Origin: Euperipatoides rowelli
Lineage: Eukaryota > Onychophora > Udeonychophora > Euonychophora > Peripatopsidae
Reading direction: 5' to 3' (one strand)
NCBI GenBank assembly: GCA_003024985.2
Contig: PXIH01S0021049.1
DNA length: 12,001 bases
Of the stretch, positions 8,186 to 12,001 are shown in pieces (within the stretch, counting starts at the first letter, position 1; every line of letters begins with the position of its first letter). Position numbers and translations under genes: made by a program. The notes beneath the pieces are model-generated. The model was not told the origin of the DNA. It saw only the letters and a list, made by a program, of their open reading frames with translations, and did no database searches.

Positions 8186-9411
8186 AGCAATAACAGAAGT
8201 ATAAGGACAATCTTTACACATCATCAACTTTATCTAAAATCCTAGACTATATTCCATTAAAAAAACTTCATGTTATTCCATTAGCAGATAAAAATGAAAT
8301 CCTCATAATATAATGTATGGATTAAAAAAAGAAGCAATAGCCTAATTCTCTTTCAAATCCATTATGTCAGGTGTCATTTCAAGTTTAATAAGCTTATCGA
8401 TTTAAACCAAACCATTCAAGGCTTGAATTATTTTAAAATTTTACTGCATTTGATTTTTACAACTCAACTATTAAAAAGAAAACCATTGTTGATCTGTTGA
8501 TTCTAATGAAATGACAAAGACAGATCTAGTTTAAATTAAATATTTCATATTCTGCAGTAGAATAAACCAGTTCTTTCTGAATATAGGCTACCTAGAACAA
8601 GAATTGATTTTCTATTATCAGGTTATAAAAAAACATTAAAAATTAAAAAATGTGTGTATCATAATCCTAACTGACTTTCATTTAAATGGGATTTACATAA
8701 TTTATTCGTTTTTTTAATATAATACATTTTATTGCACATAAATATTTCATTGTTTTGCGGCCTAAATATTTGCATTATATGCAGCATATTGCACCGTTAA
8801 TGTGTATATTTATTTAGGCTTAAAATTGAACATAAACCTATAAATAAATAATTCATGGGATGGATTTGAACACCAAATTCTATTTATAAAATACTATATG
8901 TACCGTACATATAACTTCTGTAAAATACCTACACTCACTATAAATGATTATAATATAAAAATAGATTGGAGCATTTTTTAAATTCTTTAAATGGAAAATG
9001 ATTGTCTATTAATTTTATTACATACCATGTAATTATTATAATTATTACATTTCTTATTATTTAAATAATACATAATGCATAAAAAAATAAATAGCATATA
9101 ACACCATAATACATAGAATAACAAAATTACTTAGATAATTCAATTTGATTATTTTCTTGTCCCCAAAAAACAGGATTTAGAAAATATTACATAAGCAAAG
9201 TAAATGATTGAAAAATAATAATAATTATAATTAACATTAATGAAAGTTAGATATTAAATATTTAACAAATAAGCCAAATTGAAGATGTTCATTTAAAGTT
9301 AACAATTTAACATTTTTAACATGGAAATATAATAGGGGGATTTAGCAAATCTAGCAGTTTTTGTAAAAGGGATATTAAACTTATGGCTATTTCAGGTTTT
9401 TTCTCTTAGAT
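8186..9411. other. Gene-free AT-rich interval
   Basis: I see no exon, RNA gene or clear transposon. An acceptor-like TTTAATTTCCAG ends near 8188 but leads only to a short frame without a donor. An 8-bp inverted repeat, GCCTAAAT (8760-8767) and ATTTAGGC (8812-8819), encloses 44 bases. Around 9000-9130 the sequence is nearly pure AT with short palindromes such as AATTATTATAATTATT. Confidence 0.5.
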
Positions 9412-9725
9412 CAGGGGTGGCAAATAGGATTTGTCCAGCGTGCCAAAATTAGACAAATTTGATGTCATTTTGGCCAAAGTGCCAAAATTAAATAAAAGTT
9501 GATTTTGATAAGCTTTTTTTTTAAGTTGTATGGACGTTTTGTTTCCCTTTTGATATATTTCATAACCTTTTTTTTTTTGTATGGACATTTTGCTGCCCTA
9601 TTGACAGATTTGATAAGTTTTTTTTTTTTTTGCTATGGAGATTTTTCAAGTTTAAAAGTTTGGCGTGCTGGTGAAAATCTTTTAAGTGCCATGTTCGGCA
9701 CGCATGCACATATTTGTCATCCCTG
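9412..9725. mobile_element. Non-autonomous hAT-like DNA transposon (MITE)
   Basis: The left end CAGGGGTGGCAAATAGG (9412-9428) and the inverted right end (9709-9725, reading CAGGGATGACAAATATG on the other strand) match at 14 of 17 positions. CAGGGGTsGsCAAA-type ends are characteristic of hAT transposons of the Charlie-like group. Flanks are CTTAGAT (9405-9411) and TTTAGAT (9726-9732), a probable 7-8 bp target duplication with one change. A second inverted pair lies inside: CCAGCGTGCC at about 9436 and GGCGTGCTGG at 9662-9671. At 314 bp with no transposase frame it needs enzyme from elsewhere. The minus-strand 127-codon frame at 9560-9943 crosses its edge and is spurious. Confidence 0.75.
9495..9650. 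repeat. Internal tandem repeat of the hAT-like element
   Basis: Three diverged copies of a 51-54 bp unit: a TTTGATAAG-type block, a run of T, then GTATGGACGTTTTG or a variant. The TATGGA core recurs near 9529, 9580 and 9634. The unit sits wholly between the inverted ends, so it is part of the element or grew there after insertion. The poly-T runs (8-13 T) probably promote slippage. Confidence 0.7.
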
Positions 9726-9921
9726 TTTAGATGATTCATAAGAAAAAAGTTAGGAATAAAGAGATTATGTGTCAGGGGTGCAGACGTAAATTTAAAAACA
9801 AGATATAGTAGACATATAATGACAATTTGACAAATGTAGATAATTAAAATCTGGTTCATAAAAGTTTCTATTGGCCTATGAGTATATATCATGTCCCTTT
9901 TGGACCTTATTTTGAGGGCTG

Positions 9922-9996
9922 TTAATCCTATGTGAATTTTCATATGTTAATCCTATGGGACTTTTTACATATTAATTCAATGGGATGTTTGTCAGA
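9922..9996. repeat. 25-bp tandem repeat, three diverged copies
   Basis: TTAATCCTATGTGAATTTTC (9922), TTAATCCTATGGGACTTTTT (9947) and TTAATTCAATGGGATGTTTG (9972) are spaced exactly 25 bp apart. The first two are closer to each other than to the third. No larger element is evident around them. Confidence 0.7.
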
Positions 9997-10443
9997 CAGG
10001 TTTTAAAGGGCATTATGACAGTTTGATAGACTCCACTCTTTTATATTAGTTTATATAGCCCTTTATATACTAAATGGTTATATAAACTTAAATGAAATGA
10101 GAATACTATTAGAAAATGAAAACAACCCCAAAAAAATTGTTTAAATTATTTAGAAATAATAAAGCTTCAAATAATAATAAAATAAAGTTATAATTGATAA
10201 AAAAGAAATTACTTATATGGATGAAATAAATATTTGTTTTGCGAAAACATTTTGTGTGTGATTTAATGAATTAAATGTTAAAGTTTGTTGAAAACAAGAT
10301 AAAAAATAAGGAGGAATTTGAATTTATAATTAAGAATCTAAACGATTTTACTTCAGTTTTTGAAGGTGGTTTATGCAATTTTTTTTATCAAAAAATGTTC
10401 TAGTTTTTTTTTTTTCATCCTTTTTGACAACGCTGGTTAATTT
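9997..10443. other. AT-rich interval, no features
   Basis: There is no gene here. The sequence is AT-rich with short T and A runs, including a 13-T tract just before the reverse-transcriptase relic. In the relic's frame the translation here is poly-Phe followed by a stop at 10438-10440, so retrotransposon homology is not visible upstream of about 10444. Confidence 0.5.
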
Positions 10444-10720
10444 CTCCCTTGTTCAGGTTCCATGACAAAAGCTTGTAAAAAAGATGTAGTAATACCTATT
10501 TTCAAAAGAGGAAATAAGTAGAGTATAAATTCTTACCGCCCTATAATGATCACATCGTCAATTTCCAAATTGGCAGAAAAAAATAGTTTTACAAAGATTG
10601 GTTGAACATTTGCAGGTTAATAGAGTGTTGTAAAAAAGTCAGTTTGGATTTAGAAAGGGACATTCTACCTTGACTAATTTATTTGATTTTTCCAACTTTG
10701 TAACTAATGGCTTTATGATT
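10444..10720 (+). pseudogene. Decayed non-LTR retrotransposon reverse transcriptase fragment
   Basis: Translation from 10444 gives a pattern typical of LINE reverse transcriptases of the Jockey/CR1 type: DVVIPIFKRGNK (from 10483), then SYRPIMITSSISKLAEK (about 10531-10581), then in the next frame LVEHLQ and, after a stop, SQFGFRKGHSTLTNLFDF (about 10640-10693). The matching family blocks are the VVPIFKKGD, NYRPISLTS and GFRKGRST regions. Damage seen: a TAG at 10519-10521, a one-base shift at the A run near 10577-10583, and a TAA at 10631-10633. Homology ends near 10720, before the catalytic FADD box and before the conserved DFSKAFD block. About 90 residues of a normal reverse transcriptase of several hundred remain. 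It is dead. Confidence 0.85.
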
Positions 10721-10723
10721 CTA

Positions 10724-10980
10724 AGGTCGGCTCTACACTTGCGATAAATCTTGGTGATAGGATTGTTGTGATAAATCGCCAAAAGTTCAATACCTTGTCT
10801 CTTATGAGGTTATCTACATTTAACGATCCAATTGCCTGACTCGCAGAAGTCTGCGGTCAAATTGCAGGATCACCAAAGCAATTAAGTTTGCGATTCGAGC
10901 ACAGTTACATGTTATTCAATCTGTTTTCAGATTTGTTTCTACATCTGCGATTGAATCGTCACGATTTGACTATTCAAAAT
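10724..10980. other. Possible transposon remnant abutting the LINE relic
   Basis: Reverse-transcriptase homology stops near 10720 and is replaced by GC-richer sequence opening GGTCGGCTCTACACTTGCGA (10725-10744). Related pieces recur: CTACAC/CTACAT followed by TTGCGAT or CTGCGAT near 10733 and 10939, and GCGATT near 10889. This could be a DNA-transposon copy with related end and subterminal motifs that inserted into the LINE. I did not find a matching inverted end or a target duplication. Confidence 0.25.
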
Positions 10981-11800
10981 AACAAAAAATATTAGTTTTA
11001 AATGAATTTAAATGTCACTTTTCTAATAATAAACTCCATAACTTTTTATTTATTTTTTTTTCTCTGACAAAATGACGCACAAAAAAGTATTATTATGTAA
11101 AGACAATAGTCTAATAATAATTAAAAAAAAAATAGGATGAGAAATTGCTAAAAAGAAAAGTTGTTTAAAAATTAGACTAAATAAAGAATAATTTAAAATG
11201 CTGTATGTTTTTTTTAATATCGGTATACTGTAATGTATTGTATAATTATTACCAGCTGCATTTCAAAAATCACGTGTTGTTTTTTTTTAAGGTAGCCGCT
11301 GACTAAATGCCTTAGATAATTAAAAGTAGGAATTGACATACGGAATTAGTCCCTGAATTAGGAAAGATTATTTCAAAGTTGGCCGTACAAATAGGCTAAT
11401 TGGCGGAGTTGTAGATGTTTCACGTTCCATGTTTCACTCACCTTTTTCTAAACACGGTAATCAAAATGAATGCTATCAAAAAGTGTTTATGGCTATACAG
11501 ATACAAAGTGATTTTAGATGAATATTTGATCTCNGAGCAGTTTTTTTATTCTATAACATTGTTTTTGTCTCCATTAACTTGACAGTGCGATGAGGGGGAG
11601 GGAAGATTGAGAGAGAGGAAAGATGAAGTTGAGGGCAGCAGTTCTCCTTTCCTTCTTTCTAATTATTTTGGACAATCCTATATTATATATTTTTTTTACT
11701 TTCTCACGTCTACAATTTAAAATTTGATTAGGTTACTGAAATTAAATTTAGAAGAAACACCTTTTGCAATATAAGAAATTCACTTTGCTTAATTGTATGT
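10981..11800. other. AT-rich interval without a supported gene
   Basis: Mostly AT-rich with poly-T runs. A donor-like site on the minus strand (AAAAAG|GTGAGTG, around 11433-11445) closes a 33-codon open stretch extending to about 11544, but its acceptor is poor and it crosses an N (11534), so I do not annotate an exon. A purine-rich patch (GAGGGGGAGGGAAGATTGAG) lies at 11592-11611. Confidence 0.4.
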
Positions 11801-11835
11801 TAAATAAATAAATAAATAAAATAAATAAATAAAAA
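11801..11835. repeat. TAAA microsatellite
   Basis: About eight tandem TAAA units with one interruption (AAATAAAATAAA), ending in AAAAAG. It is simple sequence, probably polymorphic in length. Confidence 0.92.
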
Positions 11836-11896
11836 GGCTTTAATTTTAAAGATTCTCAAATTCTATTGCACTAAATCAGAATCTATTTACATATGT

Positions 11897-11951
11897 ACTA
11901 TACTTGCCAAAATTTTGCACTATACTTGTTTTGGCATGGTAATCGACCATG
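11897..11951. repeat. Short direct repeat with two nested inverted repeats
   Basis: ACTATACTTG occurs at 11897 and 11919, a 22-bp period. TGCCAAAA (11905-11912) is the exact complement of TTTTGGCA (11929-11936), with a 16-base loop. Overlapping its end, CATGGT (11935-11940) pairs exactly with ACCATG (11946-11951) around a 5-base loop. These may be the end of a repeat element that continues past the window. Confidence 0.5.
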
Positions 11952-12001
11952 AGCAATTAAGAATCACCACCTAAACTTTGCAAAATTTCAAGACCACCTG
12001 C

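Noticed and set aside
7876-8193. 105-codon hydrophobic frame rich in Phe, Leu and Ile, resembling a membrane protein
   Set aside because: It has an 11-residue period matching the 33-bp repeat, and its hydrophobicity follows from the T-rich unit.
9773-9790. Second CAGGGGTG sequence as another hAT end
   Set aside because: Only eight bases match and there is no inverted partner or target duplication.
9560-9943. 127-codon minus-strand frame
   Set aside because: It runs across the edge of the hAT-like element and through poly-A (complement of poly-T) tracts, giving Lys runs. There is no domain character.
11440-11544. Minus-strand exon ending at a good donor (AAAAAG|GTGAGTG)
   Set aside because: It is only about 33 codons of AT-rich hydrophobic translation, has a poor acceptor and includes an ambiguous base.

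Overview
This is an AT-rich, gene-poor stretch of an animal nuclear genome, most likely from an invertebrate. The evidence is long non-coding AT-rich DNA, a spliced-type exon, several minisatellites, a small hAT-like DNA transposon copy, a decayed non-LTR retrotransposon fragment, and no bacterial gene structure. I cannot name the species. Three isolated N bases (6148, 6168, 11534) are assembly ambiguities.

Layout. 1-540 is AT-rich and holds a short two-copy tandem repeat. 540-870 looks like a compact RNA polymerase II promoter: four perfect octamers (ATGCAAAT) in one orientation, an ETS-type site, a CRE-like site, an inverted CCAAT box and a TATA-like box. A doubtful 85-codon frame follows at 870-1127. 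1128-3935 is non-coding apart from small repeats. The best protein-coding evidence is one 93-bp internal exon on the + strand at 3936-4028, with a strong acceptor, a strong donor and 30 open codons. A frame in matching phase follows a good acceptor at 5014-5209, but is much less certain. I could not identify the protein.

5577-8185 is a compound satellite block. A 60-bp minisatellite (about 17 copies) is split by a 1.1-kb unrelated insertion (5894-7009) flanked by a 7-bp near-duplicate of the array. It is followed by a degenerate 33-bp minisatellite whose units carry small hairpins. Part of the 60-bp array is a 119-bp dimer repeated exactly. 9412-9725 is a non-autonomous hAT-like element with inverted ends, a probable target duplication and an internal tandem repeat. 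10444-10720 is a reverse-transcriptase relic with two stops and one frameshift, cut off at its 3' end. The window ends in AT-rich DNA with a TAAA microsatellite and two small inverted repeats.

The genes do not form a visible pathway. The simplest reading is a large intron and flank around one or two exons of an unknown gene on the + strand, filled with repeats and transposon remains. I see no clear undescribed system. The most unusual structures are the octamer-rich promoter-like block and the hairpin-rich compound satellite.
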